Both the position numbers and the translations under genes were made by a program. From Vampirovibrio sp041737375 (GTDB lineage: Bacteria > Cyanobacteriota > Vampirovibrionia > Vampirovibrionales > Vampirovibrionaceae): a DNA stretch of 64,000 bases. This document shows positions 18,171 to 27,033 of this stretch, piece after piece (the stretch's first letter is position 1; every line of letters starts with the position of its first letter). The notes beneath the pieces were generated by a model, which did no database searches, was not told the DNA's origin, and worked only from the letters and a program-made list of their open reading frames with translations. The stretch lies in the NCBI RefSeq assembly GCF_041737375.1, contig NZ_JBGSRV010000003.1, positions 1 through 64,000 on the forward strand. Direction: 5' to 3'.

Positions 18171-20123
18171 ATGATACAACTGTCTGGTGTTGCCAAATCT
18201 TTTGCAGGAGAGCCCCTGTTTGAGGAAATTACCCTTCAAATTCGGGATAACAGCCGTTTGGGGCTGGTCGGCCGAAATGGCTGCGGAAAATCCACACTGC
18301 TGAAACTGATTATGGGCTATTACACACCAGATGCGGGCAGTATTAGCCGCTCTCCCGGCTCACGGGTGAATTACCTGTCTCAGGAGCCGCAACTCACCCC
18401 CGGCCTGACCCTGTATGAAGAAATGAAACAGGTTTACGCCGTGGTAGACAACTTGCGGGACGAGGAAAGCCGCATTCTGGAAGGATTGGAAGCCCTGCCC
18501 CCCGATGACCAGATCGCCGCCATTACCCGGCTGTGCGAAGTGCAGGAACAGATCAACATGTACGATGTGGACACCCTGGACAGCCGCATCAGTCGTTTAT
18601 TGCAGGATTTAGGCTTCAATCAGGCCGATTACGAGCGGAAAACCGATGATTTCAGCGGCGGCTGGCGGATGCGGGTCAATTTGGCCAAGGTATTGCTGGA
18701 AGGCGCCGATATTCTGCTGCTGGATGAACCGACCAACCACCTGGATTTAGAATCTTGCGAGTGGCTGGAGCAGTTTTTAAAAGGCTATCCGGGCGGCATT
18801 GTTCTGGTTTCCCACGATCGCCGCTTTCTGAATGAAGTCACCACCGAAATCGCGGAAGTAGAGCTGGGTGGCATTACCGTATGGACGGGCAATTACAGTG
18901 CCTTCCAACGCCAAAAAGCGGAATTAATTGAGCGCACCCAATCGGCTTACGATCGCCAGCAAAAGGAAATCGCCAAGCAAACCGCTTTTGTGGACCGATT
19001 TAAGGCCAGCGCCAACCGCAGCACCCAGGCCAAAAGCCGAGAGCGTCAACTGGCCAAGCTGGAGCGCATCGAAACCATTCAAACCGATCATAGCCGCATG
19101 TCCGTCAAATTCCCGCCCCCTCAACCCAGCGGCAGGGAAGTGATTAGCCTGCGGGATTTAAAGAGATCCTTTGGCAACAAGCATCTCTTCAAGGGGCTGG
19201 AAGGCGATATTGAACGCAACCAGCGCATTTTTCTGCTGGGCGAGAACGGCTGCGGCAAAACCACCTTATTTCGCCTGTTGTTAGGGCTGGATGAGCCGAC
19301 CACCGGCACCATCGAGCGGGGCTACAACGTCAAGCTGGGTTACTTCTCCCAAAACCAGCTGGAAACGCTGGATGCAAAGAAAACACCCTTTGATACCCTG
19401 CACGAAACCGCTCCCCTGATGACCCATACCGAGCTGCGGGGGTTGCTGGCCCGCTTTCTGTTTAGCGGAGAAGAAGTATTTAAGGCGGTAGAAGTACTGA
19501 GCGGCGGCGAAAAAAGCAAACTGGCCATTGCCAAATTAATGCTCACCGGCCCCAACACCTTGCTGCTGGATGAACCCACCAACCACATGGACATTCCAGC
19601 CAAAGAAGTGCTGGCGGAAGCCTTCAAGGAGTTTGAAGGCACCATTCTTTGCATTTCTCATGATCGCTTTTTTATTCAGGAACTGGCCACCCACATTTGG
19701 GAAATTTATGAGGGCCATTTAATCCAGTACGCCGGAGATTATGACTACTATCTGTTCAAACGGCAGGAACTACGGGCCAAAACCCTTGAAGCCGCTGCCA
19801 GCAGAGCCTCACGGGAATCCAAAAAAGGGGCTTCCGTGGTCATTGAGCCAGCCTCCGGCAATGGCAAATCCGGGAATTTAAGCCCCTTGCAAGCCCGCAA
19901 GGAAGTGGAAAAAAGGATTACCCGGCAGGAAAAGCAAATTGTGTCTTTGGAAGAAGCCATCACCCAGCTGGAAAACCAACTGGTGGATCCGGCCATCCAG
20001 CAAGACTTTAACCAGTTGCAAACCCTGAGTGAAGCCTTGCAGGCTAAAAAATCGGAGCTGGAACAGGCCAATCATCAATGGGAAAGCCTGAGCGAGGAAT
20101 TGGTAGCCTATCCTGTCAACTGA
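18171..20123 (+). CDS. ABC-F family ATPase (Uup/YheS-like)
   Basis: 650 residues with two ABC ATPase domains and no membrane part, so a ribosome-associated ABC-F protein rather than a transporter. Domain 1 has Walker A GRNGCGKST (34-42), signature FSGGWRMR and Walker B ILLLDEPTNHLD. Domain 2 has Walker A GENGCGKTT, signature LSGGEKS and LLLDEPTNHMD. Between them lies the charged inter-domain linker, and the C-terminus (about 560-645) is a coiled coil as in Uup or YheS. ABC-F proteins act on the ribosome E site to relieve stalling or protect against antibiotics; which applies here is not readable from sequence. Confidence 0.93.
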   Translation: MIQLSGVAKSFAGEPLFEEITLQIRDNSRLGLVGRNGCGKSTLLKLIMGYYTPDAGSISRSPGSRVNYLSQEPQLTPGLTLYEEMKQVYAVVDNLRDEESRILEGLEALPPDDQIAAITRLCEVQEQINMYDVDTLDSRISRLLQDLGFNQADYERKTDDFSGGWRMRVNLAKVLLEGADILLLDEPTNHLDLESCEWLEQFLKGYPGGIVLVSHDRRFLNEVTTEIAEVELGGITVWTGNYSAFQRQKAELIERTQSAYDRQQKEIAKQTAFVDRFKASANRSTQAKSRERQLAKLERIETIQTDHSRMSVKFPPPQPSGREVISLRDLKRSFGNKHLFKGLEGDIERNQRIFLLGENGCGKTTLFRLLLGLDEPTTGTIERGYNVKLGYFSQNQLETLDAKKTPFDTLHETAPLMTHTELRGLLARFLFSGEEVFKAVEVLSGGEKSKLAIAKLMLTGPNTLLLDEPTNHMDIPAKEVLAEAFKEFEGTILCISHDRFFIQELATHIWEIYEGHLIQYAGDYDYYLFKRQELRAKTLEAAASRASRESKKGASVVIEPASGNGKSGNLSPLQARKEVEKRITRQEKQIVSLEEAITQLENQLVDPAIQQDFNQLQTLSEALQAKKSELEQANHQWESLSEELVAYPVN

Positions 20124-20213
20124 GCCATTGGTAGACTTCCGACCGATGCCAACGGCAGTGAAGCCTTTTACAATAGAAACAGTAACAGGTCAGCAAGGGA
20201 GTTCAACTTTTAT

Positions 20214-20438
20214 ATGAAACAAATTATTGGCATTGTGCTGGTGATTATTGGCATTGCCTATTTTTCCTTTCAGGGATTCCGCTACACGGCGCAGGAAAAA
20301 GTACTGGATATCGGCCCGTTTGAAGCCACCAAAACCAGCAATCAGGAATTTTTACCGTACTCTCCTCTGCTGGGCGGGGCGATTATCGCAGGTGGAGTGG
20401 CCTTGTTTCTGGCTGGATTTCGTCGTCCCTCAGCATAA
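20214..20438 (+). CDS. Small DUF3185-like membrane protein
   Basis: 74 residues: an N-terminal membrane helix (IIGIVLVIIGIAYFSF), a short middle with YTAQEKVLDIGPFEA, and a second helix (LLGGAIIAGGVALFLAGF). This two-helix pattern, with a T-x-x-E-K-V-L-D-x-G-P-[FI]-x-A core, is that of the DUF3185 family of unknown function. It lies alone between the ABC-F gene and typA with its own AGGGAG-type ribosome site. It is short but its composition and start are convincing. Confidence 0.75.
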   Translation: MKQIIGIVLVIIGIAYFSFQGFRYTAQEKVLDIGPFEATKTSNQEFLPYSPLLGGAIIAGGVALFLAGFRRPSA

Positions 20439-20483
20439 TCAGGGCCTTATGATTTGACATGGGCTTCTGGTCGGTTCAAAATG

Positions 20484-20519
20484 GGAAGTTAAAGCGTCTA
20501 TCAACAACCGCTAACTTCC
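20484..20519 (+). other. Hairpin in typA leader
   Basis: GGAAGTTA pairs with TAACTTCC and, past a two-base bulge, GCG with CGC. No T-run follows. It sits 34 bases before the typA start, so it may be a 5' leader structure rather than a terminator. Confidence 0.4.
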
Positions 20520-20552
20520 CCTTATTAGACTTGTCACCGACACAGGAACGCC

Positions 20553-22391
20553 ATGACTTCTGAAGCAGCTACCACCGCACCGCAGATCTTGAACGATCGC
20601 ATCCGTAACATTGCCATTATCGCCCACGTTGACCACGGTAAAACCACCCTGGTTGACAGTATGTTTCGCCAAAGCGGCATTTTACGAGACAACGAACTTC
20701 TGGCCGAGCGGGCCATGGACAGCCATGATCTTGAAAAAGAGCGGGGCATCACTATTTTGGCCAAAAACACGGCCATCCCCTATGGTGATTACAAGGTTAA
20801 CATTCTGGACACCCCCGGCCACGCCGATTTCTCGGGCGAAGTAGAGCGGGTATTGACCATGGTAGACGGCGCTTTGCTGATTGTAGATGCCGTGGAAGGG
20901 CCGATGCCCCAAACCCGTTTCGTATTGCGTAAGGCGCTGGAATTGGGCCTGACCATTGTACTGGTTATCAACAAAGTGGATCGGGCCGCCTCCGACCCGG
21001 AGCGGGCCATTGATAAAGTCGTGGATCTGTTTATTGAACTGGGCGCCGATGAGCATCAACTGGACTTCCCGGTGGTGTTTGCCAGCGGTTTGGCCGGTAC
21101 CTCGGCTTTAACCATGGATGAGCCGCTTGAAGTGGGCAAGCACGACCTGAAACCCTTGATGGAAACCATCATCAACCGCATTCAGGCTCCTCCCGGCGAT
21201 CAGGACGCCAGCCTGCAACTGCAAGTATCCACCCTGGATTACAACGATTACCTGGGCAGAATTGTGATTGGCCGCATTACACGGGGACAAATCAAAACCG
21301 GGCAAACGGTCAGCCTATTCCAGCGAGACGGTAAAATCAGCCAGCACCGGGTTTCCAAGCTATTCGGCTTTCAGGGCTTAAAGCGTATTGAAATTGAACA
21401 GTCTGGGGCTGGGGATATTGTGGCCGTGGCCGGGATTCCCGAAGTGCAAATTGGCGAAACCCTGACGGATCCCAACAACCCGGAAGCGTTGCCGCTGATT
21501 AGCATTGAAGAACCCACCCTGAAGATGACCTTTTCCATTAACAACAGCCCCTTGGCAGGACGGGAAGGCAAGTTTGTTACCTCTCGCCAGCTGAAGGACC
21601 GCTTGTGGAAAGAAGTCAAAAGCAACATCAGCCTGCGGGTTGAAGAAGGGTCTACCACCGACAGCTTTGTGGTCAGTGGCCGGGGCGAATTGCACCTGAG
21701 TATCCTGATTGAAACCATGCGACGTGAAGGGTATGAATTCCAGGTTTGCAAGCCGGAAGTATTGACCAAAAACGTGGAAGGTCAGACCCATGAACCCTTT
21801 GAAGACCTGATTTTCGATGTACCCGAAGAAATGACCGGCAGCTGTATCGAAAAACTCTGTCAGCGCAAGGGCGAACTGCGCCATATGGAAACCTCCGGCG
21901 GGCGCACCGTGGTGGAATTTAAAATTCCGTCCCGTGGTCTGTTGGGCTTCCGCAGCGACTTTATCCGTATGACCAAAGGCCAGGGCATGATGACCCACGC
22001 CTTCAGCGAATTCCGCCCATGGGTGGGTGAAATCGGCAGTACCCGTAACGGGGTTCTGGTGGCCAGCGAACCGGGAGAAACCACCGCTTACGCCCTGAAA
22101 AACGTGGAAGATCGCGGTATTTTCTTTATCAAGCCCCGTATGACCGTTTACAAGGGCATGATTGTCGGCGAGAACAACCGCCCGCAGGATTTGGTACTGA
22201 ACGTGTGCAAAACCAAAAAGCTCACCAACATGCGATCCGCAGGGGCAGATGTGCTGGAAGTATTGCAAACACCCGTGGATGTGACTTTAGAATTTGGTTT
22301 AGATTACATCGAAAACGATGAACTGATGGAAGTCACGCCTCAAAATATTCGCTTGCGGAAAGAAAATCTGGACTTCAAGCGCTCTACCTAA
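20553..22391 (+). CDS. typA: Translational GTPase TypA/BipA
   Basis: 612 residues, normal for the family. The GTPase domain has G1 AHVDHGKTTLVD, G2 region ERGITI, G3 DTPGHADF and G4 NKVD, followed by the EF-G-like domains II, III and V and the TypA-specific C-terminal domain (HEPFEDL, RGLLGFRSDF, GEIGSTRNG). TypA binds ribosomes and helps 50S assembly and growth under stress. It stands alone between two terminator-like structures. Confidence 0.97.
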   Translation: MTSEAATTAPQILNDRIRNIAIIAHVDHGKTTLVDSMFRQSGILRDNELLAERAMDSHDLEKERGITILAKNTAIPYGDYKVNILDTPGHADFSGEVERVLTMVDGALLIVDAVEGPMPQTRFVLRKALELGLTIVLVINKVDRAASDPERAIDKVVDLFIELGADEHQLDFPVVFASGLAGTSALTMDEPLEVGKHDLKPLMETIINRIQAPPGDQDASLQLQVSTLDYNDYLGRIVIGRITRGQIKTGQTVSLFQRDGKISQHRVSKLFGFQGLKRIEIEQSGAGDIVAVAGIPEVQIGETLTDPNNPEALPLISIEEPTLKMTFSINNSPLAGREGKFVTSRQLKDRLWKEVKSNISLRVEEGSTTDSFVVSGRGELHLSILIETMRREGYEFQVCKPEVLTKNVEGQTHEPFEDLIFDVPEEMTGSCIEKLCQRKGELRHMETSGGRTVVEFKIPSRGLLGFRSDFIRMTKGQGMMTHAFSEFRPWVGEIGSTRNGVLVASEPGETTAYALKNVEDRGIFFIKPRMTVYKGMIVGENNRPQDLVLNVCKTKKLTNMRSAGADVLEVLQTPVDVTLEFGLDYIENDELMEVTPQNIRLRKENLDFKRST

Positions 22392-22410
22392 TTTGCCATG
22401 ATGGCCAACG

Positions 22411-22444
22411 AAAAACCCGCTTCCCAATCAGGAGGCGGGTTTTT
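22411..22444 (+). terminator. Intrinsic terminator of typA
   Basis: AAAACCCGC and GGCGGGTTTTT form the stem and T-run. The site lies between typA and the convergent His-rich gene. Confidence 0.85.
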
Positions 22445-22509
22445 CAATAAAAAAGCACGATTTATGGTCTTGGTTTATTTTCTTTTTAATTTCTTCTTGA
22501 TTGAATTTA

Positions 22510-23250
22510 TTAAGGGTGCGCCGCTCGCCACAGTTGAAGAAATTCACCAGTGGCCCGAGGTCCTACCAAACTGGCCAATTGGGGCTGCACCAATTCCTGA
22601 TTGGTTCCGTTCTCCAGATCTTCCAAAATGTGCAGCACCTGATGGTTAATCACCAATTGCCGGGCTTTGATTTGTTTTTTATAGCGGTGCTCAAAGAAAA
22701 CATGCGCCCCAATACTCACCAAAGTAGCCCCACTGCCTACCAAACCCATCACCGAGGGAGCCAGACTTTCCCGATGTCCACCGCCCCCGCCGACGTGTTC
22801 ACCTTCTTCGTGATGCGCTCCGCCCGCTTTATGCTGGTTGAGCGTTGCCAAACCCGTAATGCTTTGCGCCAGACCCAAGCCACTGACCCCGGCAATACTG
22901 GCTAAAAACAGATTGTTAGAAACCCCCATTTTTTTAACCAGCCCCTTCAGGGATTCATCCCGACGGTAGGCCATAGAAAGCAGCAAATTGCCCCATAGGC
23001 TGTCGGTCACTTCATCCTGTGAGTTCTCATCATCATGCAGCAATTGCCCCACCCCGGCGCTGGAACCTTCATGGTGAGCCAGTAATTTTTCATCGGCATT
23101 CAAGGTGATTGTTTCGGTTTCAGCCCCAGCAGCATCCAGCGAAACCGGTTCAGCGTGGCTGAATCCAACCAGGCCAGGAGCAGTGAACAAACTAGCGACA
23201 ACGAGGCAAGCTGCGGCAGGGCGGCGTAAAAAAAGCAGTGAATCTGACAT
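22510..23250 (-). CDS. Exported His-rich protein, likely copper-related
   Basis: 246 residues, not matched to a named family. A signal peptide is clear (residues 1-33: Arg-Arg, then ACLVVASLFTAPGLVGFSHA). Histidine/acidic clusters could bind metal: HHEG, LLHDDEN, and HKAGGAHHEEGEH followed by Gly-rich HRES. Two hydrophobic stretches (LFLASIAGVSGLGLAQSI and a MGLVGSGATLVSIGAHVFF-like segment) flank the main cluster, so it may be membrane-attached. It lies just downstream of a CsoR-type regulator, and a CsoR operator-like palindrome sits about 90 bases before its start. A periplasmic copper-binding or copper-resistance role is inferred from this; it is not demonstrated by homology. Confidence 0.75.
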   Translation of the reverse strand: MSDSLLFLRRPAAACLVVASLFTAPGLVGFSHAEPVSLDAAGAETETITLNADEKLLAHHEGSSAGVGQLLHDDENSQDEVTDSLWGNLLLSMAYRRDESLKGLVKKMGVSNNLFLASIAGVSGLGLAQSITGLATLNQHKAGGAHHEEGEHVGGGGGHRESLAPSVMGLVGSGATLVSIGAHVFFEHRYKKQIKARQLVINHQVLHILEDLENGTNQELVQPQLASLVGPRATGEFLQLWRAAHP

Positions 23251-23337
23251 AACATAGAGGGTCCTTCAAATCCGTACTCTGGAAGCATAATGCAACAATA
23301 CTGAAATTGTAAATTAAAATATTTGCGAATGAAACCA

Positions 23338-23351
23338 CACCCCCGGTGGGG
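23338..23351. promoter_or_regulatory. CsoR operator-like palindrome
   Basis: CACCCCCGGTGGGG lies in the gap between the csoR-like gene and the His-rich gene. The core differs by one base from the CACCCCCAGTGGGG centre of the mycobacterial CsoR operator. A possible promoter for the His-rich gene, TTTACA (about 23309-23314 on the complement) and TATGCT 18 bases on, lies just downstream of it. This suggests copper-relieved repression of that gene. Confidence 0.65.
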
Positions 23352-23374
23352 ATAGCGGGATGCCGCCTAAAAAG

Positions 23375-23761
23375 TTAATCGCAACAGCTTTTGCCGTTGC
23401 CGGATAAAACAGCTACCCGCTCAAGTTTAAGCGCTTTTTGAGGCAACGGCTTTTGAGGCAACCCTTCCAGCTTTAGATCATCCAGATTTAATTCCGGTGC
23501 TCGGCGAAAAACCTGAATGAGTTCATCAATCACCCGGCTGGTATCCTGATTTTTAACCGCATCCACCACGCAAGTTTCCAGATGCTGGCGCAAAATTTCC
23601 TCAGAAATTTTATCCAAGGCGGCCTGAACGGCTTTCATCTGGTGCAGCACATCCACGCAGTATTTTTTTTCATCCACCATGCGGTGAACGGCGTTTAAAT
23701 GGCCCATGGCCTTTGCCAGCCGGTTTTTCAGTTTTTCCTTGTTATCATCGGTAATGGCCAT
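23375..23761 (-). CDS. csoR: CsoR-type copper-sensing repressor
   Basis: 128 residues. An all-helical DUF156 protein with the Cys-His-Cys copper(I) ligands of CsoR at C35, H60 and C64 (YCVDVLHQ and RQHLETC), which separates it from the RcnR and FrmR branches. An extra tail of about 40 residues ends with a Cys-Cys pair. CsoR tetramers bind GC-rich palindromes and release DNA on binding Cu(I). The start has GAGGT five bases upstream. A matching operator lies just after this gene, ahead of the His-rich gene. The RND efflux operon is directly upstream on the same strand. Confidence 0.9.
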   Translation of the reverse strand: MAITDDNKEKLKNRLAKAMGHLNAVHRMVDEKKYCVDVLHQMKAVQAALDKISEEILRQHLETCVVDAVKNQDTSRVIDELIQVFRRAPELNLDDLKLEGLPQKPLPQKALKLERVAVLSGNGKSCCD

Positions 23762-23872
23762 ACCGCACCTCGATTAATCAGTAAGCTTGCTGAGTTCCCT
23801 TGATTTTATCACAAGCAGACTGGAATTTAAATGAGGATTTGAATAAAGCAACGCCCTACATGGGGTTCCCAG

Positions 23873-26800
23873 CTATTTTGCCGCTTTATTAAACGCTCGG
23901 GATTTGACCAAATCATACATCAGCGGCACCACGTACAAGGTGAGAAAGGTGGCCAAAATCATGCCGCCCACAATGACGGCGCCCAGTGGCTTACGGCCAT
24001 CCACACCTGCCCCCAGACCCACCGCAATGGGAATAGCCCCAAAAATGGTGGCCACAGAGGTCATGACAATGGGACGGAAGCGAATGCGGGAGGCCTCAAT
24101 CACCGCTTCTCGTGGCGATTTCTGGGGTTCCCGCTCCCGAATCTGGTTGGCGAACTCCACAATCAAAATGCCATTTTTGGTGACCAGACCAACCAGCAAT
24201 ACCAGCCCAATTTGGCTGTAGACGTTGAGGTTGTACTTCACCGGAACCCAATCGGCAAACATGGGCAGCATTTTGAGCAGCATGGGCACATAAGACAGCA
24301 TGAACAAGGTCAACACAGCGCCCGCCACGGCCAAGGGAACCGTCAAAATAACAATCAACGGGTCAGAGAAACTCTCAAACTGGGCGGCCAAAACCATAAA
24401 CACTACCAGCACCGCCAAGCCAAAGGCAAAGAACGTGGCCGAATTGGCGTCGAAGAACTCCTTGGCCTCGCCTTTCCAGGCTACCCGCATGCCGGAAGCG
24501 ATTTCCTGCTCCGCAATTTTTTTCATTTTTTCCAGCTCAGTTCCCAAACTAACGCCGGGAATGGGCAACAGGGAACCGCTAATGGTGGCGGCCCGCATCC
24601 GGTTATAGTGGTTTAACTCCTTGGGAGCTACCGCCTCCTGATAATCCAGCACACTGGACAAAGGCACCATCACCCCATTCATGCCGTTGACATAAATGGT
24701 GGCCAATTGATCCGGGGTCGCCCGAAGTTCCGGCAAAGCTTGCACCATCACGTCATAGCGCTTACCGCTGTACTGAAAAGTGGATAAATTCAAGCCACCC
24801 AGCATAATTTGCATGGTGCGGGCCACATCCCGAACTGAAACGCCCAGCAAGGAGGCTTTTTCCCGGTTAATGCCCACTTCCAGCTGAGGTTTATCCAGCT
24901 TCAAATCGGTATCCACGTTAATTAAAAAAGGAATTTCCTGAGCGATACGCAACTGAATTTTACTAATGACACTGGCCAGCTCATGAATATCGCCATTGGT
25001 TTGCACCGCCATTTCAATCGGCTTACCAAAGGACTGAATGGGACTAGACGGCGGGCTAATGGGGAACACAAAGGCTTCAGGAATGCTCAGCAACTGCGGC
25101 ATCACCCGATTTACAATGGTATCCTGGGCCAAGGTGCGTTCTTCCCGAGATTGTAAATCCACAAACATAATGCCGCTGTTCACCTGCCCCGGCCCGGTTG
25201 AGCCTAAAGCGATGACTGAAAACAGGTTTTCAACCCCCGGTGTTTTCAAATAAATAGTCTCGGCCTTGCGAACCGCTTTATCGGTGTAGCCCAACGTGGA
25301 ACCTTCCGGGGAGGAGATGAAGGTGAGGATGGAACCCCGGTCCTCGGTGGGTAGGAACTCTCTGGGAATTAGCCCGTACAAGGCCCCACAAATCACCACC
25401 AGAATGGAGACACTGATGAATACCGGCCACTTGAAGCGCATCAACTGGCGCAAGGTGGTTTCAAACCCGTTGGCCATCACTTCCACAAAATTGTAGAAAA
25501 CCGTTAACAGGCCCGCCAACGGATTAAAGCCCTGTTTTTTACCGGTAGAAGTATGCTCTATTTTCAAGAGGCGAGCGCACAACATGGGGGTGAGGGTAAG
25601 GGACACAAAACCCGAAATCATAACCGAACCGGCCACCACCACCGCGAATTCTTTCAAAATACGGCCCAGCACACCGCCTAAAAAGATAATGGGTAAAAAT
25701 ACGGCCACCAAAACAGCGGTGGTAGCGATAATGGCGAACCCGATTTCCTCAGTGCCTTTGAAAGCGGCTTCCATCGGATTTTCGCCGTCCTCAATCCGCC
25801 GGTAAATATTCTCAAGCACAACAATCGTATCATCCACCACCAGGCCAATAGTCAGGGTTAGGCCCAACAAGGTGATGGTGTTAATGGTGTAGCCCAAAAA
25901 ATACATAATGGAAAACGTGGCAATCAGCGAAATGGGAATTGAAATAGCCGGGATAAACGTGGCGCGGATGTTCCGCAAGAAAAAGAAAATAACCACCACC
26001 ACCAGCCCAAACGCCACAAACAGAGACTCTACCACTTCATCAATAGAGCGCTGAATAAACACCGAGCTGTCAAAAGCCGTGTCCATTTTCATGCCAGGGG
26101 GCAAGGTTTTGCTGATTTCCTGCATTTTTTGCTTCACCGAGCGGGCCACATCCAGCGTGTTGGCCTTGGACTGCTTTACAATGCCCAAGCCCACCGCCGG
26201 TTGCCCGTTAAAGCGCACCAGCGAGCGATCATCCCTGGCCCCAATGGCCGCGTGTCCAATATCGGCCAGATACACCGGAATGCCATTAACCCGTTTCACA
26301 ATCAAGCGGTCAAACTGCTCAGCGGTTTTCAGTTCGCCCTGGGTGCGTACCGTAAATTCCCGGTTGGTGCTTTCAATCCGCCCCGAGGGAATATCTACGT
26401 TATCGGCCCGTAAGGCGCTTTCCACATCTAAAGCGGAAACCTGACGGGCGGCCATTTTGGCAGGGCTCAGCCAAAGCCGCATAGCGTATTCACGCTCTCC
26501 GCCAATAATGACAGAACCCACCCCATCCACGGTTTGAAACTGGTCGTTGATGAAGCGATCGGCGTAATCGGTAATTTGCAGGGGAGAATAATTTTCGCCA
26601 TAGAGACTAAACCACAGAATGGCGCTGGCATCGGTATCCTGCTTGGAAATAATAGGCTCTTCAATATCATCGGGCAGCACCCCACGGGCGCGCGAAACAC
26701 GATCCCGAACGTCTTGGGCGGCCACGTTAACATCTCGCTCCAGCACGAACTCGATAATGATGGTGCTTACACCTTCCCGACTGACCGAGTTCATGCTGCG

Positions 26801-27031
26801 AATGCCCTCAATGCCAATCAGCTCGTCTTCCAGCCGCTCGGTAATGGTGCTTTCCATAATTTCAGCACTGGCACCCGGATACACAGTAGCCACAGAGATA
26901 ATGGGCGGATCAATATCGGGATACTCTCGCACCGAAAGGAAAGACAGACTCACCAGCCCGAACAGAATCATCAAAATGGAGACAACGGACGCCAAAACCG
27001 GACGTCGGATTGAAATATTAGAGATCCACAT
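23873..27031 (-). CDS. RND efflux pump, HAE1 (AcrB-like) type
   Basis: 1052 residues, the usual length. Twelve membrane helices and two large periplasmic loops are evident. The start ISIRRPVLASVVSILMILFG, the VREYPDIDPP segment and helix 4 GLVVDDTIVVLEN are diagnostic of HAE1 hydrophobe/amphiphile pumps; the paired Asp in helix 4 carries protons. Heavy-metal RND pumps (CusA type) differ at these motifs, so this is more likely a drug or lipid pump despite the neighbouring CsoR. The start lies two bases after the adaptor's stop, so they are translationally coupled. Confidence 0.95.
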   Translation of the reverse strand: MWISNISIRRPVLASVVSILMILFGLVSLSFLSVREYPDIDPPIISVATVYPGASAEIMESTITERLEDELIGIEGIRSMNSVSREGVSTIIIEFVLERDVNVAAQDVRDRVSRARGVLPDDIEEPIISKQDTDASAILWFSLYGENYSPLQITDYADRFINDQFQTVDGVGSVIIGGEREYAMRLWLSPAKMAARQVSALDVESALRADNVDIPSGRIESTNREFTVRTQGELKTAEQFDRLIVKRVNGIPVYLADIGHAAIGARDDRSLVRFNGQPAVGLGIVKQSKANTLDVARSVKQKMQEISKTLPPGMKMDTAFDSSVFIQRSIDEVVESLFVAFGLVVVVIFFFLRNIRATFIPAISIPISLIATFSIMYFLGYTINTITLLGLTLTIGLVVDDTIVVLENIYRRIEDGENPMEAAFKGTEEIGFAIIATTAVLVAVFLPIIFLGGVLGRILKEFAVVVAGSVMISGFVSLTLTPMLCARLLKIEHTSTGKKQGFNPLAGLLTVFYNFVEVMANGFETTLRQLMRFKWPVFISVSILVVICGALYGLIPREFLPTEDRGSILTFISSPEGSTLGYTDKAVRKAETIYLKTPGVENLFSVIALGSTGPGQVNSGIMFVDLQSREERTLAQDTIVNRVMPQLLSIPEAFVFPISPPSSPIQSFGKPIEMAVQTNGDIHELASVISKIQLRIAQEIPFLINVDTDLKLDKPQLEVGINREKASLLGVSVRDVARTMQIMLGGLNLSTFQYSGKRYDVMVQALPELRATPDQLATIYVNGMNGVMVPLSSVLDYQEAVAPKELNHYNRMRAATISGSLLPIPGVSLGTELEKMKKIAEQEIASGMRVAWKGEAKEFFDANSATFFAFGLAVLVVFMVLAAQFESFSDPLIVILTVPLAVAGAVLTLFMLSYVPMLLKMLPMFADWVPVKYNLNVYSQIGLVLLVGLVTKNGILIVEFANQIREREPQKSPREAVIEASRIRFRPIVMTSVATIFGAIPIAVGLGAGVDGRKPLGAVIVGGMILATFLTLYVVPLMYDLVKSRAFNKAAK

Positions 27032-27033
27032 GT

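Noticed and set aside
21378..22268. 296-codon frame antisense to typA
   Set aside because: Shadow of a strongly conserved gene; Phe/His/Gln-rich composition is typical of antisense frames here.
23873..27031. Copper/silver RND pump (CusA) because of the neighbouring CsoR
   Set aside because: Helix-4 motif and N-terminus fit HAE1 pumps, not the heavy-metal branch.
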